Source: Symbiodinium natans
Taxonomy: Eukaryota; Sar; Dinophyceae; Suessiales; Symbiodiniaceae
NCBI GenBank assembly: GCA_905221605.1
Contig: CAJNDS010000277.1
Location: 30,916-94,915, forward strand
DNA length: 64,000 nucleotides
Direction of reading: 5' to 3'
In this document: piece by piece, positions 52,794 to 63,700 of the stretch
How positions within the stretch are numbered: position 1 is the first letter of the stretch
Layout: the number at the start of each line of letters is the position of its first letter
Notes under the pieces: model-generated
Told to the model about the DNA's origin: nothing
Databases searched by the model: none
What the model saw: the letters and a program-made list of their open reading frames with translations, nothing else
Translations under genes and position numbers: made by a program

Positions 52794-52802
52794 GGTGCGA
52801 AG
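52794..52802 (+). CDS. candidate 9-nt microexon
   Basis: CCTCCGCAG|GGTGCGAAG|GTGAGT: three codons (Gly-Ala-Lys) between a good acceptor and a consensus donor. Phase 0 on both sides matches the preceding exon (ends 52611) and the following one (starts 53055). Confidence 0.35.
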
Positions 52803-53054
52803 GTGAGTGACGAGATTAGCAGCTTCCAGGCAGAAGGCGGGGCACTCGACTGTTTCAGGCCTTTTGGTCCTTGCGAGCATTTATTGGTGGCAAGATGTCA
52901 CGTTGTCCTGAAGGGCCTTACATGGGTCGGCGAGGGAAAAACGCAGGGAGACTGCAGGAGAAGGGGCACAATGCACCCCTTTCCAAAGCTAATCTAAGCC
53001 AGCCTAGGCGGAGTTCTGAAAATCTCCGGCTTCTGCGACGAGGGCCCCGCGCAG

Positions 53055-53114
53055 GCTGCGGGGGTACGCTCAGGCTGGCACGTCAGCCTCTTTGGGAACC
53101 TCCGCCGCAGCTGA
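53055..53114 (+). CDS. candidate terminal exon
   Basis: CCCCGCGCAG is the acceptor. The frame reads AAGVRSGWHVSLFGNLRRS, then TGA at 53112-53114. It would close the gene containing the exons from 51924. Short, so uncertain. Confidence 0.4.
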   Translation, partial: AAGVRSGWHVSLFGNLRRS

Positions 53115-54228
53115 TTCGTGGCTGGCCGCCCTGCCCTTTAAAGTAGTCGAAATCCTCAGCCCTGTAGTGCCCCACTAAAGCCTCTAAATCCGAAAGCCCT
53201 CAACGCTTTAGGATGCTTCAGGATGAACCCAGGCCCGAAGCCTGGCTGTGGGGCTAAAAAGGGCTTATGGGAGGTCTTCTTCGGGTTGAGTGCAATTCCT
53301 TCGCGTGTATTCCCAAAGTGGGAGCATCAGAGTGGGCGAAGGGACCCTGAAGCCTTGCCGTGTGCGAGGGAAGGGGGGAAGGGAGCCCTAAACCCCAGGA
53401 CCTTCAACCTGCAAGAGAACAAAGCAGTGCTGGGAGATCTCACGCCACAGCAGGCCAGACCCCGGCCAGCCACCTCGGAATGGAAATTCTTTCGTCTTTG
53501 AAGTTTAAGTATACATGCCAGAGAAGAGGGGAGAGAGCGAGAGACACAAATAGATGAACAAGTATTAAGTTATAAGTAAACCTACGTACAAATACACATC
53601 TATATATAGTGTGTATATATATATATATGAAGAGACGCATTTCTATATGTATATCGATACCTGGTTTACATATGCCATGCCGATATACATAGACAGATCT
53701 GTATACATATATAAAATATATATATATATATATATCTATACACACGTGCGCGCGTGCGTGCCTGCCTGCCTGCCTGCGTGCCTTCCTTCCTTCCCTCCCT
53801 TCCTTTCCTTCCCTTCATTCCTTCCTTCCTTTCTTCCTTCCTTCCTCCTTCGTTCCTTACTTCCTCCCTTCCTCCCTTCATTCATTCATTCAGTCACTCA
53901 TTCATTCATTCGCTCATTCATTCATTCTGTATGTGTGCATACGTAGGCTGCAGCTCCGACTTGCATCAGGGAGTATCGCTCGAGACTGCCCAGCCAGTAG
54001 AGCCAAGGCAAAAGGATCTCCAGGGTATATACGCTGTACACAAAACATTCACGCAACATGCATTTCTTTGACTTGGCTGGTGAATGTGTCTAGCCACGTT
54101 CTAAAAAGGCATCGTCTTCAAAATCAACGCTTTTGTTTGGGCTTGTTTTTTGAGTTCGGTTCGGTTTGGAAACCCGTGTGCAGAGAAGCTGTCGTTTACA
54201 ATTCGCCGCGCCGTCTCGTTTGTAGCAG
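53115..54228. repeat. microsatellite-rich non-coding stretch
   Basis: From about 53580 to 53740 the DNA is a TATATA/ATACAT type. From 53756 to 53935 it runs through TGCCTGCC, CCTTCCTT and CATTCATT repeats. The first part has CCCTAAA-like and GAAAGCCCT words. No exon is seen. Confidence 0.9.
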
Positions 54229-54442
54229 GTCTTGGAAGATCCAGAACGGTTACGCGAGCTTTCCGACATTCAGCTGATGTTGGCATCTTGGCTTGAAACG
54301 AGATGCTCACCCGGAAATGGTGTCAAGCTGATCTTCCACGCCAGTGCACTGCGGCCGATGTTCTTGTGTGTAAACCGCAAGGAGCCGGCCAATGCCGAGC
54401 CAGAGGAGCTTTTCTGCGGGTTCGGCGACGAAGACTGGACAG
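54229..54442 (+). CDS. coding exon, 214 nt, unknown domain
   Basis: TTTGTAGCAG is the acceptor and CTGGACAG|GTAGTG the donor. The product includes VLEDPERLRELSDIQLMLAS, WLETRCSPGNGVKLIFHAS, ALRPMFLCVNRKEPANAE and ELFCGFGDEDW. A long clean exon. The family is not recognised. Confidence 0.65.
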
Positions 54443-54511
54443 GTAGTGCAAGCACGCGCGGCAACAGCTGATGGGGGCCTGTACTTGTGGATCTTGTGGT
54501 TCAGTCATGTC

Positions 54512-54641
54512 TAGTCTCGCCTTACCGGGTGCAAAGTTTGCAAGGACTTCGCTCATTGTTCCCATCAACAACGCACAGTTTGTGTTTTCGACGGATGGCG
54601 ATGGAAGCACCATGCTTCAGATGGAAGTTGCCAGGAGTTTG
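54512..54641 (+). CDS. coding exon, beta-rich
   Basis: The frame encodes LALPGAKFARTSLIVPIN, NAQFVFSTDGDGST and MLQMEVARSL before TGA. The motif V-P-x-x-x-x-x-F-V-F-S-T-D-G-D resembles the second strand pair of the beta modules suggested by the exon at 49674. The exon edges are approximate. Confidence 0.5.
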
Positions 54642-55019
54642 TGATGAGTTGAGTGGGAGGGGAGCATAGACGCGCTTCAATAGCATTGATCAAGGTGATG
54701 ACCCAGAGCTGCGATGGGGCGTCTTCGCAGCAGCTTGGCATCATACTGGCGTAGGACGTTGATGTATCCGGAAGTGAGCAGCCCAACATGTGAATCGTCA
54801 TTCTGCTCACGGCAGCACGCGAGTTGTAACCAGCCAGGTTGTCACTTCTGCCGATGAGCCTGAGCTGACAGAAAGCAAAATTGAGGACGGATGTGTTTAG
54901 CGTACCTCGTCCGTCCCCAAACAGGTTCACCTCAGCACGCGCGTTCTCGGGCTGCTGATGCTAGTCCTGCGGAGGCATCTTAGAATCTTATAGGGACCAG
55001 CCTTGGACACCTGGGACAG

Positions 55020-55119
55020 GAGTTGGTCGATGCCTACACCGCCGCTTCGGGCCGGATCGTCGGGAGCAACCTTGCAGAAGTCTCCATCGAACCAGAGGCG
55101 CTTGCGGATGGCCAGAAAA
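55020..55119 (+). CDS. coding exon
   Basis: CTGGGACAG precedes ELVDAYTAASGRIVGSN, LAEVSIEPEALADGQKT. A GTTCAC donor or the following TAG at 55128-55130 ends it. Good composition. Confidence 0.55.
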
Positions 55120-55142
55120 CTGTTCACTAGCTGGAGTCACAG

Positions 55143-55216
55143 GTCAAATTGTTGACATGGAACGGTCCCGATGCACCCTTCAAATTTACCATGCCGACCA
55201 TTGCCTTGCAGCGCAG
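55143..55216 (+). CDS. coding exon
   Basis: GGAGTCACAG precedes VKLLTWNGPDAPFKFTM, PTIALQRSDE. The donor is uncertain (GTGATG is possible). It follows the previous exon closely. Confidence 0.5.
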
Positions 55217-55281
55217 TGATGAGGGGGCAGGCTTGACTGGAAAACTATGAGCTGCAGCTGGCTAGTGGGCCTCCTGTACAG

Positions 55282-55397
55282 GACTGGGATGAGGCCCGGT
55301 TGAAAGCGCTATGCGAGCGCCACGGCTGGGAGTTCGAGTGGATGACGGAGGCGCGATTCCTAGGTCACGTGGTGTTTGAGGAAATGCGGGGCTTCGA
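55282..55397 (+). CDS. coding exon, acidic/aromatic
   Basis: CCTCCTGTACAG is the acceptor. The product includes DWDEARLKALCERHGWEFE, WMTEARFLGHVVFEEM and RGFE. A GTTGTG donor follows. The family is not recognised. Confidence 0.6.
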
Positions 55398-55919
55398 GTT
55401 GTGCATATTTGAAGGCTTCAGGGCTGGAAAAAGGATGAACAACATTGTAGCGTCCAAAGCTCCGTTGATCTGGCACAGCCAAGTGCATCACAGGTTCTCC
55501 CAGGAATCATATGAACAGCATCAGTGTCCATTTGCAACGTAGCTGGCACTCCAGAGGATTCAGTGCTGCATCTTGTTGAACTCGAGCGGACTCCAAACAG
55601 CGGATCCTCTACAAACATCACAAGTCTCCAAGACCCTGCGGCACGTCCGGTTGTGGGCTGAGCTGTGCTGGTTCCCTTTACCGCTGCAGCTGCAGGATGG
55701 GGAGAGGCGACGACGGATTGAGGGCGCTGAGCGGGCGAGGCGCTCATCGCGACGTCCGGCAGCGTCGTGCAGTCGGGGTGATGTCTTTGGGATGAGGATG
55801 TCTTTGGGATGAGGGGGTGGTTATGGTCTGCAGTTTGCCAGTGTCACCAACAGTCCTTGTAGTGGACCCCATTGTTCTAGCACGTTGCTTTCTTGCACTA
55901 GTGGCATTGCGTGTGCCAG

Positions 55920-55971
55920 GGAGGCGGTCGTAGTTCCCGAGAAGAAGGCTGCAGAAGCCGAGAAGGCCTCA
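55920..55971 (+). CDS. short coding exon, Lys/Glu/Ala-rich
   Basis: GTGTGCCAG is the acceptor and GCCTCA|GTATGT a good donor. The product is EAVVVPEKKAAEAEKAS, probably a linker or helix. Confidence 0.5.
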
Positions 55972-57690
55972 GTATGTTTTTGATCAGCTGCCGAGGGTGT
56001 CGCCGGAAATCTGTGCAAGCCTTGTCTTTTTGATATGTTGTAAGAAAATCATATCCATGGCTATCTGTTGATATTCGAAGCCCTGACCTGGAAGTGAAAG
56101 AGTGCCAGGCAGAGTGCCAGGCATGTCCTGTCAGAAGTTGGTGGCCTCCTGAAAGCCCTATTTGTCTCACTGACTGGCTTTCCGAGTTCCCAGCCAGAAG
56201 CCCAAGCCCAGCACGTACAAGTCCCGGACCCGAAGAGGGTGTGGCCACACCACCACATGCAACATATCAATTCTTCATGGTGGGTTAACAAGAAAAAACA
56301 ATACTGAGTACACAGTACGATGAACAACGAGAGCATTTTTTCTTCAGCCTGAAGAGCATCCCTAGCATGGCAGGCAAGGCATCGAGACGAGTTGGAGTGT
56401 GGGTAAGCAGGTTTCTGACCCCCTAAACTTCTTGGCTGGAGGCTAAACCGGCTCCTTGCAAAAGACTTAACCAAGTTACCAGAAAGGGGACTGATTATAT
56501 TGGATTTATCGAAAGCAAGATACCTTAACATGTTATGTTAGCTCCTTAAGTTTCCTAACAAGAACCGGGTTGTCTCGTCTCTGGCAGTTGAGGGGCCCCC
56601 CCCCCCCCCCCCATCTCCTGGCACCTTCCATGCCTCGCAGTCTCCGGCTTGGTGGCGACTTGACTCGGTTGCACGGGCCTTCTCCTTCAACGAGCAGCGC
56701 CAAATGAAGCTTGGTGAGTTGAGTTTGAGGGTCACATGGATCAAAAAGCTGGGTTTTAGAGGGCATGTTACACCACTTCGATAAACCTTATAAGCCTTCC
56801 CACTGAACGTAAGTGAAAGCCGGCCTGCAGGCAGCATGCCATCTTTCATGCTTTTGAGGTTCTACTGATTCTACTGTTGGGATTTGCACGTACAGCGCCA
56901 TGCCGAGCCGCTGACTCGAACCTTTTCTGTCAGGACAACTGTGCTTCTTCAACAGGAGCATGCGCACGAGACCCAGGCGAGAGCGCCATGCACAACGCCG
57001 TGAAACTCAAATGCGCCCAGAACAGACACACAAAGTCAACACATCTAAGAACCGCAAATGCAGGTAAGCGCGTTCATTGCAACACGGACAGCTGCAAAGC
57101 CTCAGGGACTAGAGCGCGATTTCGAGTGCAAATGCACGCGACTTGCTGGTGCCTGGCGACGTTTGTGGTCACCGACATGCGTACGGCGCCTGGACGAGAG
57201 CGTGGCAGGCCGTGGGCACGTGGAAACACTGAGAGGGTCATCTTTCGCGACTTGACAGGCGCACGGCGCCCAGGCAGGAGTGTCCGGCCGACAAGTAGGA
57301 CCGACATGCCCTTGGCGTCAGTGGGCCCGTTGCCATCATGAAAGTCAAAAACCCGTGGTCCGAATCAGCATGGGAGTGTCGGTACTTTTGATGGACTGGC
57401 TGGCAGGTCCAATTTAGGACTTTTCAGAAGGATGCCGGACGGCTGTTTTCAGCTCCTTCCAAGGAAACGCAAAATCCAGCCGCCTCCACAGATCAAACCA
57501 AAGCCCCTTGGCAAAGCAGATGCTGGTGAGCATTTCAATTAACGCAGTTAAGACAGTTCCTCGGATTCTGCTAGTCCAGTTTTTCTGCGCAAATTGCATT
57601 GGCCAGCAGGTTCAGACAGGGCTCGGCCATGCCGTAATGACAATCCCAAAAAATCGTTGGAGGAATGGCTGATCATCATGGCTGGTTGTG
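55972..57690. other. no firmly supported exon
   Basis: A plus frame at 56877-57341 is Cys/Arg-rich, with no domain recognised. A 17-base C run sits at 56596-56612. I cannot support a gene here. Confidence 0.35.
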
Positions 57691-57712
57691 AGTGCGAGGG
57701 ACCTGTTTTTTT

Positions 57713-57835
57713 TGGTGCATGTAGACCCAGAGTCCTTCCAGCAATTGTTTGTACGAGCGGCAGCATGCCCCCAGAGCAGCTTCCGATGCTTCTTGAACAT
57801 TTGCAGCCTCACAGGTCAGGTTGCTGCGCACACAA
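57713..57835 (+). CDS. possible coding exon
   Basis: The frame encodes LVHVDPESFQQLFVRAAAC, PQSSFRCFLNICS. Protein-like, with CAG-type acceptors nearby. Limits are uncertain. Confidence 0.35.
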
Positions 57836-58319
57836 TGCTTTCACCCACAGGCTGCCCGCGAATGATACGAGTTGGCCGGCTGTCTAGGGTCCTCTGCCCG
57901 CTTGGAGGACCCGACCGAGCTGTCTAATGGTTACTTTGTGCGACAGGCCATTTTCAGCGGGGTTGCTAGGTTTAGTCGGTTGCTTGACGAGCCCATGATT
58001 AGTCGTAGTGAGGGCCAAGGGGCTTCTCTCCTTGGTCCGGGCACTCCTTTGCAACTCCGTACGCTGGCGTCGAAAATGCATCCTGGGTCTCGTGAATCGC
58101 ATCGTCAGAGGCGAGCTTTACGTGCATGACACTTACATGTGCGTTTCAGATCATTAACCGATTGCACAACCAACCATGTCAGGCCTCACCAAAGGCTCAG
58201 GGGGAGCAACCAAAAACCGCAACGCAGCCACCAAACGGGTCAGCTTAAACAGCCAAAGAGGTCCTTAGTTCAATGACAGCATTCCTCTGGACTTACTTCC
58301 TGTCGAAGCTCGCACTGAA

Positions 58320-59185
58320 TAGCCATGTCCGAGCCGGGTTTGAAAGTGGGTTAGGTTGGGCTTGGGGTAGGTCTAGCTTGCTGTAGGTCAGGGTGTTTGG
58401 ACTAAGGTTGTTTTAGATGAGGTAGTTCGGTTAAGGTTTACGGTGCACGGTCATTTAGGCAGGCTAGTTTGGGCGAGGCTATGGTAGCTTGTAGCGTCGG
58501 TGCGTTTGGGTTAGACTCGATTACTTTACTAAGGTTGGGTTCGAATAGCTTGCGGTTTAGGGTTGGGTTTGGGTCGCGTTTGGGGTAGGTGAGGGTCCAT
58601 TGCACGTAAGGTCAGGTCAGCTCAGGTTGGGTTGGGGTTTAGAGGAGGTCAGGTCAGGGTTTGGCGTAGCTTGACGGCATTAGGTCTAGGTTGCCATAGG
58701 TTAGAGCTTAGACAATGTTTTTAGGGGAGGTAGCGGTTCGTTTAGGCTGGGCAAGGGTGAGGGTTTCGGGTAGCTTAGGTGATGTAAGGTCAGATCAGCC
58801 TAGGTGGGGTTAGGTTTGGGTTTAGAGGAGGTCAGGTGAGGTAAGGTCAGGTTAGGCTAGGTTAGGTCAGGGTTTAACGTAGGTTTGGTTGCAAGTTGCA
58901 CTAGGTTAGGTGTAGAGCCGGGTGTTCGGGCTTAGGCATTTTTGCTGAGGTAGATCGGTTAAGGGTTTAGGGTCATTCAGGCCAGGTTAGTTTAGGCTAG
59001 ACCCGCTTGCATTAGGGCTGGGTTTGGGTAACGTTTGGGGTCCCTTGCGTTAGGTTAGGGTAGGTAGGTTAGGTGAGGGTTTAGGGGACCAGGTCAGGTA
59101 GGGTCATGTCAGGCTAGCTTCGGTTCGGGTTTACGGTAGGTTGGGTTGGTTCAGTGTTTATAGGTCAGGTTAGGCTCCGTTGAGG
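58320..59185 (+). repeat. degenerate GGTTAGG-rich tract
   Basis: Over about 860 bp the plus strand is dominated by variants of AGGTTAGGT, AGGTCAGG, GGGTTTAGG and GGTTTGGG, with very few C. Single words match the TTTAGGG telomere unit, but most are one or two bases off. No frame is protein-like. It is an interstitial, telomere-like, G/T-rich strand-asymmetric tract. Confidence 0.85.
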
Positions 59186-59639
59186 GCTTGCGGTTTAGCA
59201 ATTTGACCATCCATCCCGGACACTGCAAGTGACAAAGCTTGGCAGGCATTATGTTTGCTGTGAAAAAGCACGTGCAACACATTCTTGGATACCCAACCTT
59301 CTCGGATACCCAACCTGATGTCTTGGTTTTGGTCCCCACCTGCGTGTCTTCGTTGTGCAAGCCCGCTTTTGTGGTCATCATGTTTTTGCTTCTGGTGGTT
59401 GCGGAAGGGTTTAGGTGGTGTCGCCTGTTATTTTCGTGGGGCTTGCGGGCCTGTTTGGTGGAGTCCTTTTTCCTGTTTGGTGGGGCCTTTTTCTTGACCG
59501 TGCGTTTCACTTCACCTGTTGTTCATGAGACGGCAGGGCTCTAAATTGAGAGCCTCACCGCGATGCAAGCCCGTCGATGGCTCCTGGGGCTAGTGTAGTA
59601 CACTATACATGCTCACACAATGGGTGTTTGTGGCGGGCT

Positions 59640-59815
59640 GCCAAGCCAGCCAGGAAGAAACGGCAGACATCCAATCCACCCCACCAACAGAATCAACGGC
59701 GTTAGGGAGTTCTTTGCTGTCCTTGCATGGAGATGCCATGGCCATCCCAAGCGATGAAGCGCCCGACCTGGATGCGCCACTTCTTGACCGTCCCTCCTTC
59801 CGGTGTCGGGCCTAA
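59640..59815 (+). CDS. possible coding exon, disordered
   Basis: The frame encodes ASQEETADIQSTPPTESTA, LGSSLLSLHGDAMAIPSD and EAPDLDAPLLDRPSF, then TAA. Composition suits a disordered acidic segment. The acceptor may be GCTGCCAAG near 59645. Confidence 0.4.
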
Positions 59816-61960
59816 ACTTTGCACACCTATTGAAGTAGTCTGTTCTCAGATTGTGTTCGGTCTGCGCGTGTTGGAAGACAGCAGAACGGCTTCGCACATT
59901 GCATCTCCTTCCCTATGTCCACAGCACGAACCCCAAACCTGGAGGCGCTCGGAGCGTCAGCTTTTCAATGCGAATCGGAAGGGACTGCCGGCGGGCGTGG
60001 CTGAGTTGCACGGGTATGCTACCAAATTAGAAGCTTCAGTGTCAAACGTGCAGTTCGGGTCGGGTCAGTTCAATTTGGATCATGTTTTTCTTCGGTTCGC
60101 TGCCTGCGAGGGAATCTAGAATTCTGCATGTGTCGAGTTTTCGGCAACTGAAATCCTGCGATTCAAAAGGGCGGGTTTGCCCGGTTACCGCTTGAACTCC
60201 AGGCAGAAGAGTCGGATTAAGCGCAGCTGTACGACAAGAAGCAACTCCCGAACCTGCAACAAAAGCAAGTAAAAGCTCAGGAATATCCCAGAACATTCGC
60301 TTCATACCACATGCCCAAAACTCCGAAGGTGGTAAGCCGCTTTGGCCGGGTGGCTGCGGAGCTCTTCTCCCCACCAGTACGCCGAGTGCAGAGTCGCGAT
60401 TCCGAGAGCTCCGCGGACCTGGTTGAAGCGGGATGTAGCGCGGGGAAGCTGTGGTAGTTCGTCGCTGCTGGAGGGTCTCAAGGTTTAATATTTTTCTGCC
60501 TAGGGCCTAGACAAGCCCGATGTGCAGAGTTTTCACAAGTCGAGCAGCTGATGGCACAACCAAACGGAGGGCGCGAACAAAAATTAAATCGAGTGGGGGC
60601 AGTGGGGGCACGCAAAGATTACTTACGTATGAGTGGTGCAATGGACAGAGAAACCAGCGACGTGATTAGCAAACCAACGACATCAGGTTCCACAGTGCTG
60701 AAGCAAGGACAAAGAAGCGAAGCTCTGCTCATTGGATGCTTGAATTAGAGGCCACATGAGGCCACCATATGCTACTATGTAAGGCAACAGATTTGAAGTG
60801 CGGAAGCATAGTCCAACAGCCCAAAACCCCCAAGTTCCAAAGTCCACCAGTCAAAAGGCCTAACAAAAGAAATTCAAGTCCCTTCCCAGACTCCGCCGGC
60901 CAAAGTCCCTGGAAAAACAATCTGGAGCGCTTGGATCGGAGGCCGATCAGCCAGCGCCTTGCCTTCACTTGCCCTACCACTGGATCGGATGCGGGGTTTC
61001 TCTTGTTTAGCAGGTTTAATTATTCTGTTGGGTGGTTGGGGCGGGGTTCTGGTTGGCTCATCCGTTTCACAGTGCGATGTTTATGTGCTGGGCTGCTGTA
61101 CGCGGCATGCCGAGTTCGCTTCTTCTTGCCTCCGTTGAATTATTAGCATCATCTTTGTCGACCCTTTTTTGATAGTATTTGTCAAGCTGGCCAAGACCCA
61201 TTATTACACATGAACAGGAAGAAGGGCCTGAGCTTTCCACATGTGCAGATCATGTGCAGATCGAGGGGGCCCCTGAAGATGCGGAGCGGAGAACGATGCA
61301 CCTTCCGGATCTGTGCGGATGCTTACTTCTGATCTGAATGCTTCTGGAGCCCGCATACCTAAGGAGCTGTCAGGAGCTGCTTACAGGCCAAGCTGTGGGA
61401 GCACCTGGATCCTGGTTTGACCACTTCTTGCATCGTTCTGTTATATTCAGTGGACCTGGAGTCCACTGCCAGTGCACTGCCTTCAAAATCGTTGTGCAAC
61501 CATGCATATGCTTTTGCAATGGTTCAGTGTCGCGTGAAGGAATGTAGCCGCGCCTTCTATGCCCAGCAAGCTTGAGCCGTTTCACACTAACAGGACTTGC
61601 TTTATTTGCCAGGCTCACAACACAACGAGGAGACTGTGGGCCCCTACGCATCGCGCTTGTCATTGTGAGTGAGAAGGGTCGAGTGATGTTTGGGGTTTAC
61701 AAGTTTAGACTTTGTGTCCTGGGACTTCATCACCCCACGGGTGTTCCCATTGTTGAGGTGCCAGGGTTGCAGGATGTTGCAGGCTTGGCGTGGCGTTGCG
61801 GAGGTGGTGCTTCCGAAGGTTCGTCAAGTACGCGGCTGCATTACAAGGGTTTGCAAGACTTGAAGGTGTTGAGGGTTTCGTCGTTCCGCCCCTGAGGCCG
61901 TCGTCCATCAGACATGTGCGCGTAATCACGTAATCTTCGTAAACTCTAGGATTCGGCTTC
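59816..61960. other. no supported gene
   Basis: Several open frames of 60-130 codons occur on both strands, none with domain or splice support. It probably holds the upstream introns or the 5' flank of the C2 gene. Confidence 0.35.
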
Positions 61961-61964
61961 CGAG

Positions 61965-63700
61965 GCACACCTGAAGCTTACAGTCCACTGTGCGCGGCAA
62001 CTGCAGCTTGGCTACGAGGGGTAAGAAAGGTAGCAGAAACGTGAGGCCTTGATTGCCAATATCCCCTTGCAGCAAGACTCTGTGACAGTGCTGGTTCGGT
62101 TGAGCGGGGGTCTGTATAGGTTGTGGCGGGAGACGAGTCGATTTTTTCTCGAAATAACAAGCACAACTCTAAGGTCCTATTTGTGCCTAGCGTGGCTTGT
62201 CCGAGTGAGCGATCAAGGTAGGGGCACGGTTGGCATGTCTTTATGGTGCCCGGGGGGGGGGGGGGGGGCAAGGCCGGAATTCAGGGTGAGTGTCAAACCT
62301 TATCAGGAACTGCCGGATAAGGGGGAACCCCTCGGCTCCTCCCCAAACCACCGACCACGAGCCACCTTCGCAACCCTAGCTTTCGTTCGCCCTGCTCGCA
62401 AGTAGCAGTTGTAACCTTGCTCGGGTACTTAATGCGCATAGAAAACTCATACATATAACTATTCAAGAGCCCCAAAGCAGCCGGAGTAAGGTTGGCCATG
62501 GATGCGAGTGGCACCTCAGATCCGTACATTGAGGTCTATGTGAACGACGTGCAGCGGGTGGGCCTGCAGTAGGTGTTACGTTTTGGGGCACTTCGGGGTT
62601 TCAGTCCACATGCAATGCAAACGGCATTTCCGAACATGTCCTTGTGATGGGCTTCAGCATCCTGTGACCTCTCCGATCCAGGCCAAGAGCAAAACGATCA
62701 AGCGGACGCTGAATCCCGAGTTCGCCTGGGAAGTGGATGTTGAAATCTGGTCTCCATTTTCGATCGTGTCCCTTCGCGTTGTGGACAAGGACTTCGTTAC
62801 GAAGGACGATCCGATAGGATTCGTCGAGTTCTGCATCGCGGATTTGGTGCCAAACGGTGACGAGGTACGAGGCTGGCTGGAGCTCCGGAAGATGGAGCAC
62901 TTCGAGGGCAATGCCAAGAGACGCTTTCTAAAGCACCGGCGGCGGAGAGACGATAGCTGTAATGATGAGTTGGACGAAAGTCCACTGCACGAGCATGATC
63001 TGCCCGAGCACGAGGGCTTTGAGGATGAGACGGGGTTCTCCACTGCTGTTCGTCGTTTGAATGGCCATGGCCTTGCTCGGAGCATGTCCAGGGCGGCAGA
63101 GACCGTCAAGTCCCAAGTAAAGACGCTGCAGACGCGTGTGGCCAACGCCCACCCCCCTCGCCCGGCGATGTGCTGTGCGGGTTTGAAGAACGATGACGAT
63201 GACGAAACATCTGGATTCTTGAAGTGGCGCAGGAAGCGGCTGAATGCCGGTGAGATTGAAGTATCGCTGAAGCTGGAGACCACGATGCAGTCAACGCCCA
63301 ACCATGAGACTCCAAAGCACGAGCTGCTGTACACGGCAGTTTTTGCCCCCGACAGGACGACGGTGGTGTCGCGGTCCCATGTGCAGCCTAGCTCTAACAA
63401 GGCTTTGTAGCTTGGCCTGTGTTGTGACGTGCTCTGTGCTTTATAACTACTGTGGATGTTGGGAAGGTTTGCCATTCATCTCACCACGTGGTCCTCCGAT
63501 CATGTAACATCCGGCTTGTCCCATTCGCAGAGCCCAAAGATCGCCTCCCGAGCTTGACGTTGTGGACCCCAAAAGTCCAATAACCCGGCTTCAGTCGGGG
63601 CCAAGCAGGATCGAGGAAGTGGTCACGGATGCAGAGTGGTTTGCCTGCTGCTTTCCAATGCCGTCTTTGGACTGCAGCAGATCAGGGTATACCAGGGTTT
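61965..63700 (+). CDS. C2-domain gene, at least three exons
   Basis: Exon A 61965-62020 (HLKLTVHCARQLQ, donor GTAAGA) joins exon B 62491-62557 (LAMDASGTSDPYIEVYVND, donor GTGGGC). B joins exon C from 62682 (SKTIKRTLNPEFAW, VVDKDFVTKDDPIGFVEF, then GWLELRK and GEIEVSLKLE). All three join in phase. The C2 calcium-site aspartates are present in both loops (MDASGTSDPY and DKDFVTKDD), so calcium-dependent lipid binding is plausible. About 118 residues of charged, disordered sequence are inserted between GWLEL and GEIEV. A likely further exon starts near 63531 (PKSPITRLQSGPSRIEEVV). Multi-C2 membrane proteins are possible relatives, but no membrane segment is seen here. Confidence 0.75.
62021..62490 (+). 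other. phase-2 GT-AG intron in C2 domain
   Basis: GTAAGA at 62021 and CCGGAGTAAG at 62490. Removing it joins Gly-Tyr-Glu-Gly to Leu-Ala-Met-Asp within the first C2 strand and loop. It contains a 17-base G run at 62252-62268. Confidence 0.75.
62558..62681 (+). other. phase-0 GT-AG intron in C2 domain
   Basis: GTGGGC at 62558 and CCGATCCAG at 62681. It joins VYVNDVQR to AKSKTIKRT, restoring the continuous C2 pattern. Confidence 0.75.
63531..63660 (+). CDS. likely further exon of the C2 gene
   Basis: CCCATTCGCAG is the acceptor. The frame encodes AQRSPPELDVVDPKSPITRL, QSGPSRIEEVVTDAEWF. The entry phase is 2 and I could not find a matching phase-2 donor at the end of the preceding exon, so an edge is off or an exon is missing. 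Confidence 0.45.

Noticed and set aside
53611-54071. Ser/Leu/Phe and Lys/Glu/Gly-rich frames
   Set aside because: Low-complexity products of CCTT and CATT microsatellites.
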